From: Sympetrum striolatum
Lineage: Eukaryota > Arthropoda > Insecta > Odonata > Libellulidae
Length of the DNA stretch: 64,000 nt
Reading direction: 5' to 3'
Assembly: GCA_947579665.1 (NCBI GenBank)
Contig: OX388345.1
Span: forward strand, 32,083,849 to 32,147,848
Position numbers and translations under genes: made by a program. Every line of letters begins with the position of its first letter. The first letter of the stretch is position 1. This document shows positions 1 to 12,470 of this stretch, piece by piece. The notes under the pieces are model-generated. The model searched no databases. It was not told the origin of the DNA and saw nothing but the letters and a program-made list of their open reading frames with translations.

Positions 1-3000
1 CGAAAATTACTGTATAATATGGCACTTTTCTAGAAATTTTACACTCAATTGACCACATCAGATTTACTGTAAGTAAATTTAGAAATAAAATAATGCCCAA
101 TATATAAGTAATGTATACTCAGGGACTGGTAGTCACGCAATTCCCAGAATTTAACCGTTCCGCGTGACAGAAGAAGATGCTGCCCAAACATTTCAGAGTC
201 TGAAAGATGCTTGCTTATCAGGAAGCGAAAATGCTTCGTTAGCACTCAATTAGCTTCACACTTTCAGATCTGATCATTTTGATGCAAACAATGTGATGTT
301 TACAAGAAACGTGAACACAGTTTCCTTAGGAAAAGGCGTTCATAAACTATCGCAGTTATTTCTTGAGCTAATGAATTTCAACTTATTTGGCTCTTCTCGA
401 CTAAAAAATCAAAAACTTACGAGAAAAATATAACCCAAAATCGAGAAGATACAAACATTGGTTTGATTTTACATACAACTGTAGGTTACCCACTAGTTAC
501 AACAAGGAATATTAAGAAAATACGAGTGTCATATGAACGAACAGATAGCAAAATTATTCGAAACGTCTCTCATATGGTTTTTTGGAACTACAAGGAAAAA
601 TAAAAATCACGATCGGATATTTTAACTACTACGAAAATGTATCCAAACATGAGCATGGTTACTGTTCATTCACCTGATTATAGTTTTAAAAAAACCGAAA
701 CACTTTCGTAATTAATTTATTGGATTATAAAAGAACAAAATCCAAACGCGTTTTAATAGCAAAATTCCATAAAATCCCAACTCATGATTCCGATTTCGAA
801 ATACACACAGTTAATTTGATAAAAAAAGCAACTACTGACTTGTAGGTAGGCAATTCCACTATCGAGTGCAAAAAAATATTAATACCGATCTCGCAAGCCA
901 TTCGAGATCCCCTTGAAAGACAATTTCCATGGATAAGGCCGCTAAATTTTCCAAAACCCAAAGTAGGAATCACCTCCACCATAACGATCCAACTAACCTA
1001 GAGACTCCGCACTCCACATCATAAAAATACGCTTACCATTCATCTCAGCCTACCAACCTGAGAGTACCCCATTTCGGGAGAACATAACAGCGGCGAAAAA
1101 TCGCTACGAATACAAATCCCTCATTGAAACAGAGAGAAAAGGGACCTGTCAGCACCCACGTCCTTCCTCAGACCCGAAAACATCAGAGAAGATCGTCAAT
1201 TGACATCGCACAAATCTCATGGAAGGCAAACTCGAGAGAGGAGTAAAATAAACATATCAAAAGGTAGGAGAGTCCGCGAACGTTTGCTATAACACTCGGA
1301 TGGCAAAAGAGATTCGACCTCAGAGACATGTTGCGAAAGAGTGGGGAGATGCGAAGTGGTCCCGCGTCCTTCCCAAGGACGAGGCGGTGAACCCGCGTCA
1401 TCCTTTTATAGGTCCGGCCGAAGCTCATAACCGAGCGAAAAAAATTGCAATCCGAGTGGGAGAGAGGGATTTTTCTTTTACGGAGGCGTATCTAGACGAA
1501 CCGGAATCCCGAATCGAACGTCTTCTCAAATTCGAGAAACGTTAAATTTTTCTAAATGTTGTTGACGAGAGACGCAAATGGACGAGGTACCGTATTAACG
1601 AGATTACGGGGCGACCTCGAATGTGAAACGCGATTTCTGAAAGGTTTCGGAAATAAAAAATGAATCCGGGAAAGGCGAACAGACGGTTCGGCGTCCAAAG
1701 GTTTCTTCCGCATCCATGAACAATCTCTTGTGTGCTCCTTTAAGCGTGCATTTTGTTCATTTTATATCTTCCGACATGGAACGAACCACCTTGACCTCGA
1801 GGGTACTCAATTATGGATTCGATTCAACACTAACATTCCTTCTAGACATGAATACACTGAAGTCACGATCTGATTGATCCCTTTAATCAACAATTATCTC
1901 CTAACACTTGCCCTTTTAAAGTATGATTAATTAGGAACTACGAAAAATCTCATTTATCTCTCTCTCCTTTATCACTTTCCTTCTATAATATAATTAACTC
2001 TTTGATCGCTAAAGGTACATAAGTATGTTCATTTTCTACATCTGTATATTATATTGAAATTTTGATACCATTATCGAAGAAAAATAAAACGAATTATCCT
2101 CTATGTTGAACAGATTATAACAATTCCCAAGGAAAAACTAACCAAATGATTACCGAATCTCCATTGCCTACCGAATTAACCGGCAGATAATATCTATCTC
2201 AAAAGTCCACACATCAAAACTTTCACAATTCATTAACTACAAGAATTTTTCAACTAAAACCTACTAAGTTGTAAACTTTCCTGTTAATGAATTTACTTCT
2301 CACATTATATACACGTACTAATACACTATAACTTGAGATGTTATCGATCATCTGCTATCAAAGATTGTCCCGAGCAAAAATGATTGTGCAAACGGTGAGT
2401 GAGATTAACTTTACTAGGATAAGAAAACAATATAGATATATTGAAGAAAACAGCCCGAAACAAATGCAGATAATATATCCCAAAAGAGATACTGAGATAA
2501 ATAAGATAAAATTATGCTTTAGTGATTACTTATCTTTGAGTTTAGAAATTAAAAGTGGATGAAATGATAAATCCTTAAGGTAGATTAGATCAAATTAAAA
2601 ATAACTTATCTTTAAAAAAATGAATATGTATCTGAAAAATTCTTTAGATATATATATCAATCAACCAAATAAATAAGGGTTGCAAGTGCAATGTAATGAA
2701 TTCATCAATGTTTTAGTCGCTTAAGGAAAAATGTACGTATTTGCAAATTTTCATTTATTACCCCTGCTAAAATCAAGATCATTTTCGTATCAAAAGAAAC
2801 TTAAAAAAATAGTTTAAGTCACTCTCACGGATAAAAATGAGAAATGAATAGTTATACATAGAAATTTTTCGATTTTCAACCTTTCAACTCTCAAGAAGAA
2901 GTAACTATTTTACATCATATTACGCGATATGTGTTTAGTTCGCAAGGCGATAAGTATTGTGGTAACCTGGTGCTAAATTGGTGTCTGAAGTGAACTGGAG

Positions 3001-3713
3001 TTCAGTGCTCTGCCGAGACCCGTTCCACTTTCATGGAAAAGGAGTTGGAGTGAGAGGAAAGAAAACAATAAGTAATAGAAAGGATTCTAAAGGAATAGAT
3101 CATTAAAAACGCTTCGGGATATAAAAGGAAAACGTGAGCAGGAAAAATATGAGAAGAATACAAGAGGTAGAGGAAGAATAAACACGTTTAGAATATACTT
3201 TCGAGTAACAAAAATAAATTTATAATCAAGGGAAAGAGAAATATTGTGATATGAAGAAGGAATGCAAAAAATGCCAACTTACGTACGGAGAAGAAAAACT
3301 CTGAAATATTTTAACGTTAGCTCACAAAACATAATGGCAAATAAAACTGAGATAAAATTCGCCATATTTGAAAGAGTATGAGACAATGCCCTTTCCCTTT
3401 GAATATCTTGAATAGTACACCACGATATTGATAAAAGTTAAATACTAAAGATTCAGTCAATTACCGTACCGTACATACAAATAAATAAAAATACCTAAAA
3501 TAGAAAATGAAATACACATAATGAAATCTAGATGATCAGGCGTTACTTTGTGGAAAGCCATTTACGTAATGAAGAAAAACTTTGTAATTTTCCACACGAT
3601 TTAAATCCACGATAAAATCTATTCATAAGTTTCTCTTCATTACCCATATTAGGGAGTCCTGAATTCGCTGTTAAACTATAGAAGTACCAACATGATAAAA
3701 TTGAAAAACTATC
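1..3713. other. Non-coding stretch, no gene recognised
   Basis: AT-rich sequence without a convincing exon, RNA gene or transposon. A GC-richer island at about 1040-1700 holds short open frames on both strands (for example 81 codons at 1300-1545 on + and 81 codons at 1183-1428 on -). They overlap each other antisense and show no recognisable domain, so I read them as by-products of higher GC content. They could mark a conserved non-coding element or an unrecognised exon; I cannot tell which. Confidence 0.6.
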
Positions 3714-3842
3714 GTAGTAGTAGTATTGTTAAAAGTGCTTGGACAGCTTAGGTCATTTCGCACATTGGCTCCCACCGGGAATCGAACCCGGGACCGCTTT
3801 CACCAAAGGCAAACGCGCTGTCCACATGACTATGCGGGAGCC
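3714..3842 (-). mobile_element. tRNA-derived SINE (tRNA-like head 3767-3842)
   Basis: Read on the minus strand, 3842 to 3767 folds as a tRNA. The acceptor stem pairs GCTCCCG with TGGGAGC. The T arm has a perfect 5-bp stem and a TTCGATT loop, giving a canonical B box (GGTTCGATTCC), and the D-arm region resembles an A box. The anticodon arm has one mismatch and a loop that would present TTG. On the 3' side there is a non-tRNA body of about 40 bases and then a short run of TAC triplets (about 3714-3725), which is the usual layout of a SINE with a microsatellite tail. A functional tRNA gene is the alternative. The attached body and imperfect anticodon stem make a SINE more likely. Confidence 0.7.
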
Positions 3843-6800
3843 TGAAAACTATCATTTTCTTTCAATATGAATTCGCTAGATGATTATATTAATACAATTA
3901 AAATGATTCAATAAAAGCATGGGCCACAGATAATAATTACCTGCAGGCAAGCCAACTGAATACAATGATTTTGCTTACGTTTGCATTACAAATACACTTT
4001 TCGGACGTCCACATACATTGTCTCACATTCTTGCAAATACGGTATACAGACACTCAGACACTGTCAAATATACATTCCACGAGAGGGAATCGTAAATTAT
4101 TCGTTACACGAGTTTTTGGAAGCTGCGGCATGGACCACCAGAGGAGAGAAAGAGCCCGGAATGAAAGCAGAGACGTTGGGAGGATGAGTGACGCGAGGAG
4201 GGGAGTTGAGAGATGGTCTTGGAAGTGAGAGGCCAATAATGGACCAGAGAGAGAAGAAAGAGGAAATAGGGATCCTGACAGAGGAGGGCAATTTACGCAA
4301 GACGCACGGACGTCGCCTACTTTCTTCCCACAGCGCAAACGATCGCATGAGCGGGCGATAATTAGCAACGCAAACACGAGCGGCGGTCGACCTTCCTCAT
4401 AGAGAGTGGGCAAAGCAGAAGCGTTTCGCGCCTATCAGGTCCTTCACTCTCATTTAAATGGGAAGAGAAGCGGGAGGTGTTTGAACTGGTTGCCCCAAAC
4501 GACCTTCCACAGATTAACACACGACCAGACACTCCATAGAAAATCTAACACGGATATTTGCCTAAAATATCCTAAATCTACCAGCTTTTTTCATCAAGTT
4601 TTCTATAAACTGTCCTTCTATCCACCAACAGGATCTTTTCCTGGGATAAATCCCCTAAGAACATTTTGAGGTCACGAGAAGAGGCTTGTTTTCAGTACAA
4701 ACAGAGATGCTCCAACGGTAGAGACTCTTCGCTGTTATAGAGATGCTGGAGGAGGTCCGTTAACATATTTGTGGGAACTATTTATGCACAAGCTCGACTT
4801 TATCACGTAATATTAACAACCGGAAAGGGCATTCGGAGACCTTGGATTTAGGACGTTCCACTTAATACGAAAAATCAACACTATTATTAGCGATGACACT
4901 GTAGCACGAGATATAAAAAATCTATGACTGTTATGTGAACAATTTTATTCTTTCCGTTCCATGACACTGATAAAGTTCTCTGCTTTTATGTTCAACGCAT
5001 TCTTCTGAAGATTTTTGTTTGAGCAGTATTGTTAGTATTCAAACGAATTTAATTCAAAAGAAAATAACAGACTCCGCTCACAGATATTTTTTTTCTTTCG
5101 GAATTAGAGATGTATAATTTCCACCAAATATCGCTTGATTAAGGATGTTACTTACTTTTGATTTAGCTAGAAACGAATTAAAAACCATTTTTAGAGAGGA
5201 AGGGACTAACTACACAAAGTTCCACAGGAATTTAAATAAAAGCTGGCGACCAATGTATAAGTTCATCTTCAGCTTCATGATCTTGTATTGTGAAACCGAT
5301 AACCAGCTTTCATAAATGTTCCTTAGAATGCTGCATATTTATTTTCCTCCTCACTTAGGGTGGAATTCTACAAAGCTTTATGAATTTTATAAAAATTATT
5401 CTGCTAAAGACAATAAAACAGAGCTTCTTCACCTTTTTCGAGGCATAAAAACTAATAATCACGTAAAGAAAACGTTAGTTTTCAATAAGTTATATCGGAG
5501 CTTTTCTTGAAGAGTGAGGAGCTTAATAAAACTTCTTTCCATATACTCACAAAGAATCTGTGTACAAGATACCGAATTTCTCAAAAGCAAAAAAAAACTT
5601 GCTTTCCATTCTACGTCACTCATTAAAATCATTTTATTACTTCCCGGCGGCTTATCTCACGGTCAACACGAACTCATTCTTCCCGGACTGTATAGAAATA
5701 AAGATAATTTAAGGTCAGCAGTAAAATTTAGTTGTTTTTGAATCAATTAACGAAAATGAAAACCGTCTTATTCGAGGAATTCAAAGGGTTGAACGGCATT
5801 GGGAATATAAAGGAATTCAAACAACCAGCGTAAAACAATAGAGGATGAATGTTACCTTGGGAAGTGTAGGATCGATCATAAAGCAGCCCATTACCCGGAA
5901 GCGCTCTTGACCTTCGCAGTAAAAACTCCTCCGTTTCTGAACAACGGTTCGCAAGTTCAGTCGATTCCCAAACCGAAATCTGTTACGTCTGCAATCACCG
6001 CCGACGCAGGTGATCATTATGACCTAACCGTAGGTTTTGGCTGCATAAAAACTTCCGCGCGAAGTCTGACCCACAAAAGATTACGTTCTAATCACATTAC
6101 GAAACTGACGTGATGCAATTCCTCCGTGTCGACACCGCCGAAAGTGAACTTGGAGCAATAAAAACTTCGTGACCATCTTATTATGTTCTGACAAATTGAT
6201 CCTTGCGGAGAAATTCTGAGTCGATTCGTGACTCAATCACGAAATCGCAGTCGGAAAGCCATACTCAAAGAGCGATGAACAAAGATCGGAAGGAATTTTC
6301 AGTGCGGGGAAGGTATTAATTCCTATATAAATAAAACGTTACGAAAGAAATGAAATTTGTGACGTATTCGATGACAAACTAATGTCGTGAATAAATATAA
6401 GGGAAGGTATTCTTCACAAAAACATATAACCGATGACACCTTTTAATAACTATAAACTCACTTAAGTGCGATATAATGTACATTTAAACAATTCCGCACG
6501 ATATTTTGTTTGCGATAGTTGATGCAGAGTCATATTGCAAACAGAATCGCGCATTATGCCCATTTTACACATTAATCCAATCAGAATTGCGCAATGTCGC
6601 GAAGCCATCGACACCAATGGCTTTCGATGGATTGAACACGGAATGGCACTTTTCTAATTAACTCTTTCGATTGATAGCGGATGGAATTCGTGAAGAGGAG
6701 GAAGAAATCTTTTCGCACCACTTGGATCAGACATCTCCGCGTCGAGCCAAAAGTTGGAGGCGCAGGGCAGTGGAAATGCAAATTTCGCCACATCACCAAA

Positions 6801-8159
6801 TCACGCACACTGAAGAAAGAGCGAACTATCGATCGAAGGGAAAAAATGGGGGTTGTGAAATGGTGTGGGGGTTGGCCCATAAAATTCCGCACCGTGTTCT
6901 CCTAGAAATGAAACTCTTCGAAGGAGTGTGGTCCTTCAAAGTGAATTTGCAAAGATAAACAATCTGGTTCTTAGTTGATTCCTCGCTAGCACTCATCAGA
7001 TGTGATCCTCGACACGGATAATTCTCGCCACACACTTCATCAAGACAAATTCGCAGAGTATCAACATGTAAATCCCATTCTCAACCCAACCCGATCCAAA
7101 CATAGCCCCAATCTTTCCCAAATCATTGGGGATGCACTCGTATGCCGCGATCCCTTTGCAAGATTTTTGCGAGTTAAAGTATTAATAAGAAATTTCTCGG
7201 TGAGCAACTGATTGCGCATATATAATGAGAGAGAAATAAAAATACTTAATATATTTATATAATAAAAATACATATAATGTCCACAGAAGATTTTTACTTC
7301 GACCAGTTTCGACTTTACCTCTACTGAGTATTTTTACTTCTTTCTCAATGGCGTGCCACCAAGTAAGGCTAAATCATATCGTGTTATATGCACATCATTA
7401 TTATCATTACAGAAACAATGCAAGTAGGTAGAAAATCTGGTGGCAGTAGTTATACATTGATATACATTATATAAATATAAACAGTCGTGGATCGTGTATG
7501 AAGTGAACTGCTCACAGAACAATGAAATAAATCTTGCGTATAAAATTTTGTACTCTTCTACTTGCAATGCCTATATAATGAGGGGAACAACGGTTACGAT
7601 GAGCGACTGTATCAGCGTGGAATTATCCTGTGAGAAATTTTAGGGGACGAGAAATTTCCATCGGGCAATTTCACCGTCAAGATGTCCATCGAGCAACAGT
7701 ACCGAGGAGGAAATGTTTGGCAATAACATGTCTGTCGAGATGTTCCTGTGAAGAATTTCCGACGAGCAACAGTCAGCACACGGCATATTCTCCAGATAGA
7801 GTCTGAAAAACGGGAGGTTGGTAGTGTGTGGGCGGAAGGTTGAACATAGGAGACTCATTTCCCACGGAAGAAGCGTGTTCCGCAGAAACGGTATGCGATG
7901 GATGAGTAATGCAGACGAGCGTCGATGATTACGATGGGAGACGGCGAAGGACGTGGCGGATGTTGGGAGACGAGCATTATAAGGCCTTTTCTAAGCTTCC
8001 CACACAACGGAAGGACCCAACCACCTTATATAGCAGGCTGTTAGAAGTCTATCATAGAATACAATTAACGAAGTTTCGAATATTGTTTACGCTACGCGGG
8101 AAATGTCGGAGGCAGTAACTGGAGGTCAGTATGGGAGAACAATTATTCCTTCGTTCACC
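3843..8159. other. Non-coding stretch, no gene recognised
   Basis: AT-rich DNA with GC-richer patches at about 4100-4500, 5850-6300 and 6600-6950. These patches yield overlapping open frames of 60-119 codons on both strands, with no recognisable domain or splice structure. At 7661-7790 a short degenerate motif (TCGAGCAACA-like) recurs at spacings of 28, 28 and 45 bases, which looks like an old minisatellite or the edge of a decayed repeat. Nothing else is identified. Confidence 0.55.
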
Positions 8160-8600
8160 AAGAAAACATGCTTTGTTATGAAGGTAGAAAACAAGAAACG
8201 CATCATGTGCCATCTTTTAGAAATCATTTTGGTAGAAACAAACTAGAAGTTGTGGTACCAAAAATCTTTGATAAATTACCAAAAAATCTTAGGTCTTTGA
8301 CAAGTACGTCCCAAGTGAAAATAAAAATAAAATTATATTTTGAGAATATTATTGTATAAAAATATGTACAATTAATTTATTTTTATTAATACCTATGTGC
8401 CTATTTCTTTTGATAACTATATAAAAACACAATATCTCTTAAAACTCTGGAACCACCTGAAGACTCAATTATTGGCTCAGGTGGACCTTAAAGTATATCC
8501 TGAAAATGCATGTTAATCTTCTGTATATTAATGCATATTTTTTATTCTTGTATACTTTCATGTATATTACTGATTTAATTTAAATTTACTTAATAAATCA
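8160..8600 (+). mobile_element. 5'-truncated LINE: reverse-transcriptase C-terminal tail plus 3' UTR
   Basis: The 63-codon frame at 8168-8359 has the pattern typical of the last residues of non-LTR retrotransposon ORF2 proteins: a basic HHVPSFRNHFGRNK stretch, a VVVPKIFDKLPKNLRSL block like the common 'P-x-x-W-N-x-L-P-x-x-I-R' motif, and a final lysine-rich helix ending near a stop at 8357. After the stop comes an AT-rich trailer with a small hairpin (CCACCTGA at 8453-8460 pairing with TCAGGTGG at 8477-8484), a feature often seen in LINE 3' UTRs. No endonuclease or polymerase motifs precede it, so the copy is truncated and dead. The LINE clade cannot be assigned from this fragment. The ends are approximate. 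Confidence 0.6.
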
Positions 8601-11209
8601 ATTTCTGAAAAATATTATTCGACGAGTGGAATTACTCCGTAACGGTGTCTGCGTGGGCGATCGCCCAAGGAAGGCTTCCGAAAAGCGAGCTCTTTTCGTA
8701 AAACGCCAGCGAAGTCACAGTCCTTCAAAACCTCTACATCCTGATAAAATCCATGTAGACCCTTATTTCAATTAATATTTTCGGGTAATTCTACTTTTAT
8801 GATATCAAGAAAAATTTAAATTGCCTTCTCCTTCTCACATTTCCTCTATTTCCGCTTTTATGTATATTGTTAGTGTTTCTTTATATATATTTTTTTGATT
8901 AATCTAGTATTTATTTTTTATTATATCACATGTAAATGGGTTCTTTTTAACCTGTTTTTGATTAATAATTTATCATTATTATATTTTTTATTATTAACAA
9001 TCACTAAATCAATAAGGATAAAACAGTTATGTCTCACCTTGAATCTGCATTGCATCAGATTTTTACTGGCCTCCTAAACTGGGGTGAAAATATATTCCTC
9101 ATAAATCCCACAAGGAATTGTTACTCAATTCTTCCTTTATTGATCTAAATACGAAATGAAGAATAGATTATAGTAATCACTATCTGTTACAGGCATAGGG
9201 GACACCCACGCAGCAACGGCCTGGGGGAGCCATGGCCCCACGAGGACGACGAAATAACTCTCTGGGAAGCAATGGAAGAAATCGCCTACTCAACATACTT
9301 TCACCGATTCTGATTTCCATAATAATATCTAGTCCTAAGAGGTGAAAAACAAAAAGTAATAGACCGCAAAAGAAATTTCTAAGTTAGTAGAAATTCAGGA
9401 TCGTTACATTCTTCATTAAACTAAAATTTGAGAACAGTAATTCTACTCCAGGTTGAAATCCTTTTAAAAGTATTGGTCTCATGATACTCTCCTTTAAAGC
9501 CTTTTTTCTGCCAAAAGATTAAGATGGTAATATGTATTTGACTCCCAAGTCAATCTATTTTCGAGCTCTATTTCCTAGTTTTTTCTTAGATTCGATGACA
9601 AGGTTGTCAATTGGGATTTTTTTTTGTTGTCAAGCTTCATGGTAAGAGCCAATTATAGCACTCACGATTACACAATATAGGAGAGAAACATTTGGGGGAA
9701 TATAACCCGTTGGCGTCGCGGAAACCCCGCAGTGCGAGGATAACCGAGCCTAACGAGAACTAGATCAGCTCACAAGAAAACGAACGACATTTCGCAACAT
9801 AAACAGCAAAATTAAAAACTTGGAAGTGATAATAACAGTGTGTAAAATTAGAATCATTGTACTCAAGTAGGCGCACCTCGAAACAGAATCTGCCTTTGAT
9901 CTAAGAGAAAGATGAAAAAATATCCACCATATTTGAATTAAAAACTTACAAAAAGTACGGGGTACGTAAGTGAAGAAATTAAATGACCGAATATTTACAT
10001 AATTCTCTTATTTTTCCAGCGCAATTCGTCAATTATATTGGTCCTTTGAAAGCTGTTCTACTCCAAGTTAACCATAAACGCATTAGTAGAAAGCTTAACT
10101 AGTCAAATAATATTTCCACAGGGAAGCCAAACATGCTACGAAATTTGAATTTACATTATATTGACTAATATAACGAATGGTAAGAACAGGGCTGGTTACA
10201 GGAACATTTTTAAATGTATTAATAGTAAAATAATCAACACGTGGTGTCCAATTTCAAACAGCTTCCACAATAACACACCTTCAATCGTGAATCAAATATT
10301 TTCTCGAACGCAAATGGCTGTCTTCGATGGAAAAGGAAACCACCGCGAAATACAGAAATTCGATGGGTTGCGGAAGAATCAGACATAATTGAGATACAGA
10401 GATATGAATCGATACACGTAATTTTGTGAAAATGAGAAGAAAAATAATTCCTGACATTACAGTTCGCGATTTCACCGCCCACACAACTTCAGGAGACATA
10501 TTGCAAAACATGGTCTGGAATCGATCTGAAATGTGAAGAGAGCGAAAAAAGGCCAACTTCCTAACATTACCTGTCTACTTCGCAAAAGCGATGAAATACA
10601 ATTTGATCCACAAACTGCAACATTTCGCATTAACCTATGGTAACTAAGATGATATTCAGCTTAGTACGAAATGATCAGTATCCACTTTCCGAGGAACATC
10701 TCGACGGAATTTCCTATGGGACGAAGTAAATTTTTGCGTAGGATTCCAAAATATCCAAGAAACAAAATGAATCACGAAGTTCACGACCACACCCAAGAGG
10801 AAAGGTTGGACTCTTTCCCGAGCAACTTATGGAAGCCTTATATGTTTTCAGGAAGTTGCTTTTTCTTCCATGGGACGCAAAAAAATCCGCTTTCAAATCC
10901 GATTGGATATTACTAGAGGAATGAAATCAGACGAGAAACAGAAATGGATATCTCGAGAAAACATGAACTCCTTCCTTATTGCTGTTAATATTCCGTTATT
11001 CGAAATGATTTTGTTGACATGGCATTCGAACGGAATAAGTACGTCAAGCGACCTTCTCGACAAAAATGAGTCTTTAAGAACAACTTTAGAATCATGAAAT
11101 TAAAAATCCCTTCTGAAGAGAGAAAATACTTTACAGTTAGCAAAAACTGTCAGTTTGTTGGCAAACATGTTTTACGAAATCCATTCCTGTCTTCATATAA
11201 CCTCACGGT
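8601..11209. other. Non-coding stretch, no gene recognised
   Basis: Mostly AT-rich. At 8640-8750 there is a GC-richer piece ending in a 16-base string, CAAAACCTCTACATCC, which recurs near 24945 and may be a shared repeat fragment. A second GC-richer patch at about 10200-10550 has overlapping open frames on both strands with no recognisable product. No exon is defensible. Confidence 0.55.
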
Positions 11210-11880
11210 GCTAGGGAACCATTTTTTTCCAACCCTTTACGTTCTTTAGAATCTTTCCTTGGCTTCTTAGTCCTCAAGACATTGAAAATTGTTATATGAC
11301 TCATTTACTTTGGTTGTAAGGCATAAAAGAAAGAGCTAAAATAATGAAAATACGAAAAAGAATATTAAGGCACACACTCAAGAAAATATCCATTAAATAA
11401 CATATTATTTTAACTGAAAATACACAGAGAAAAGCACTAGCTCAGAGAATGGTGGTCATGCGGAGTTCAGGCCACATTTGGCCTTATTGAGAGTTCATTG
11501 CGACATTTTATTAAATTTTCTAAACTAAAAATATACCCGCATTTATATAATTTTGTTTTCTAATCTTGCCGATGACGCTTAGTGGAAAATAAAGCAGAAT
11601 GTGTTCTCTTTCTATCTTCTGTACAAATGAATTCCTTTCTCTCGTACGATTTCGACGTTTAACTATTTAAATGTAGGCAACACACGACAAAATAGTCGCC
11701 TGATTTGGTTTCACATCCGGTCTATTTTACAACACCGAATGCTAAATGTGGACTTACGATAGAAAATGTATCATAAACCTGTACTAGCTAAAAACTTGCT
11801 TAAAAATATAATTGTATCTAAAATGAGCTAGCCTAAAAGAGCAATTCAAACGATAGTGGGTAAATATACGCACGACCTTA
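11210..11880. repeat. Diverged direct duplication, copy 1 (interrupted)
   Basis: Two segments here match two segments in copy 2. The T-run plus 'CAACCCTTTA' block near 11222-11240 and the 'GCTAAAATAATGAAAA' block near 11335 match 12172-12196 and 12282-12297. The block around 11800-11870 ('TTAAAAATATAATTG', then an ATAGTGGG block) matches 12389-12450. The offset is about 950 bases before 11442 and about 590 bases after 11790. The difference is explained by an insertion of about 340 bases in this copy. Similarity is visible but strongly eroded. The boundaries are approximate. Confidence 0.5.
11443..11781. mobile_element. Candidate non-autonomous hAT-like insertion (339 bp)
   Basis: This segment is present in one copy of a duplicated region and absent at the matching place in the other copy, so an empty site is visible within the window. 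It starts with CAGAG, ends with CCTG, and is flanked by CACTAGCT (11435-11442) and TACTAGCT (11782-11789), which agree at 7 of 8 positions. An 8-bp target duplication with CAG...CTG ends is the hAT superfamily signature. The inner terminal repeats are weak and no transposase is encoded. Some other insertion, or a deletion from the second copy, cannot be excluded. Confidence 0.5.
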
Positions 11881-11926
11881 CCAATATGCAAGGAAAGAAA
11901 ATTGGAACACGACTGTTAATTAATTA

Positions 11927-12047
11927 GCCTTGCACCTCGTTGTCACCAGTCTTCGGAAATAACAGAAAGTACTGAATTCTAGAAAGTTGAAAATCCGAAC
12001 CTTTCTGTTTTTTTTCCGAAAACCGATGACAACGAGGTCCGGATGGC
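11927..12047. repeat. Fold-back inverted repeat (about 120 bp)
   Basis: Left arm 11927-11968 and right arm 12001-12047 are imperfect reverse complements. The shared core is ACCTCGTTGTCA, then a TTCGGAAA block, then AACAGAAAG, around a central stretch of about 30 bases. It lies between the two copies of the local duplication. It could be a small MITE or snap-back element. I saw no clear target duplication. Confidence 0.55.
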
Positions 12048-12171
12048 TGACTAAGACGGCTATTGGTAAATTTTGAAGTTATTACTAAATAATCTATACA
12101 TAGAGAGGAATATATAACTAAACTCGAAGAAATATAAAAGATATAGCAGTGGATCTACTGATTTACAAGAG

Positions 12172-12470
12172 CGGTTTTTTTTCAACCCTTTAACCCCGTT
12201 CCCGCGTACCACCGGTTGGGAGCCCATGCTTTAAGCAATTGACAATTGTTTTATTATGCGTTAACCCGGATGAAAGAAAATGCTAAAATAATGAAAAACA
12301 GGAGAGAAAATATCCGAAAATATAACGCAAGAAATTAATAGGAAATTATTTCAAGGAGAAACTACACAGAATTATTAGCTGAATTCCTTAAAAATATAAT
12401 TGCGCCTAAAATTTAGTAGTCGGGAACAACTCAAATTATAGTGGGAAAATGAATGTATGACATAACTAAT
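12172..12470. repeat. Diverged direct duplication, copy 2 (uninterrupted)
   Basis: This is the partner of the segment at 11210-11880. It carries the same order of blocks (T-run with CAACCCTTTA, GCTAAAATAATGAAAA, TTAAAAATATAATTG, ATAGTGGG) without the insertion found in copy 1. It serves as the empty-site reference for that insertion. Confidence 0.5.

Noticed and set aside
3767..3842. Functional tRNA gene on the minus strand
   Set aside because: It folds well, but the anticodon stem has a mismatch and the sequence continues into a short body with a TAC-repeat tail, which fits a SINE better.
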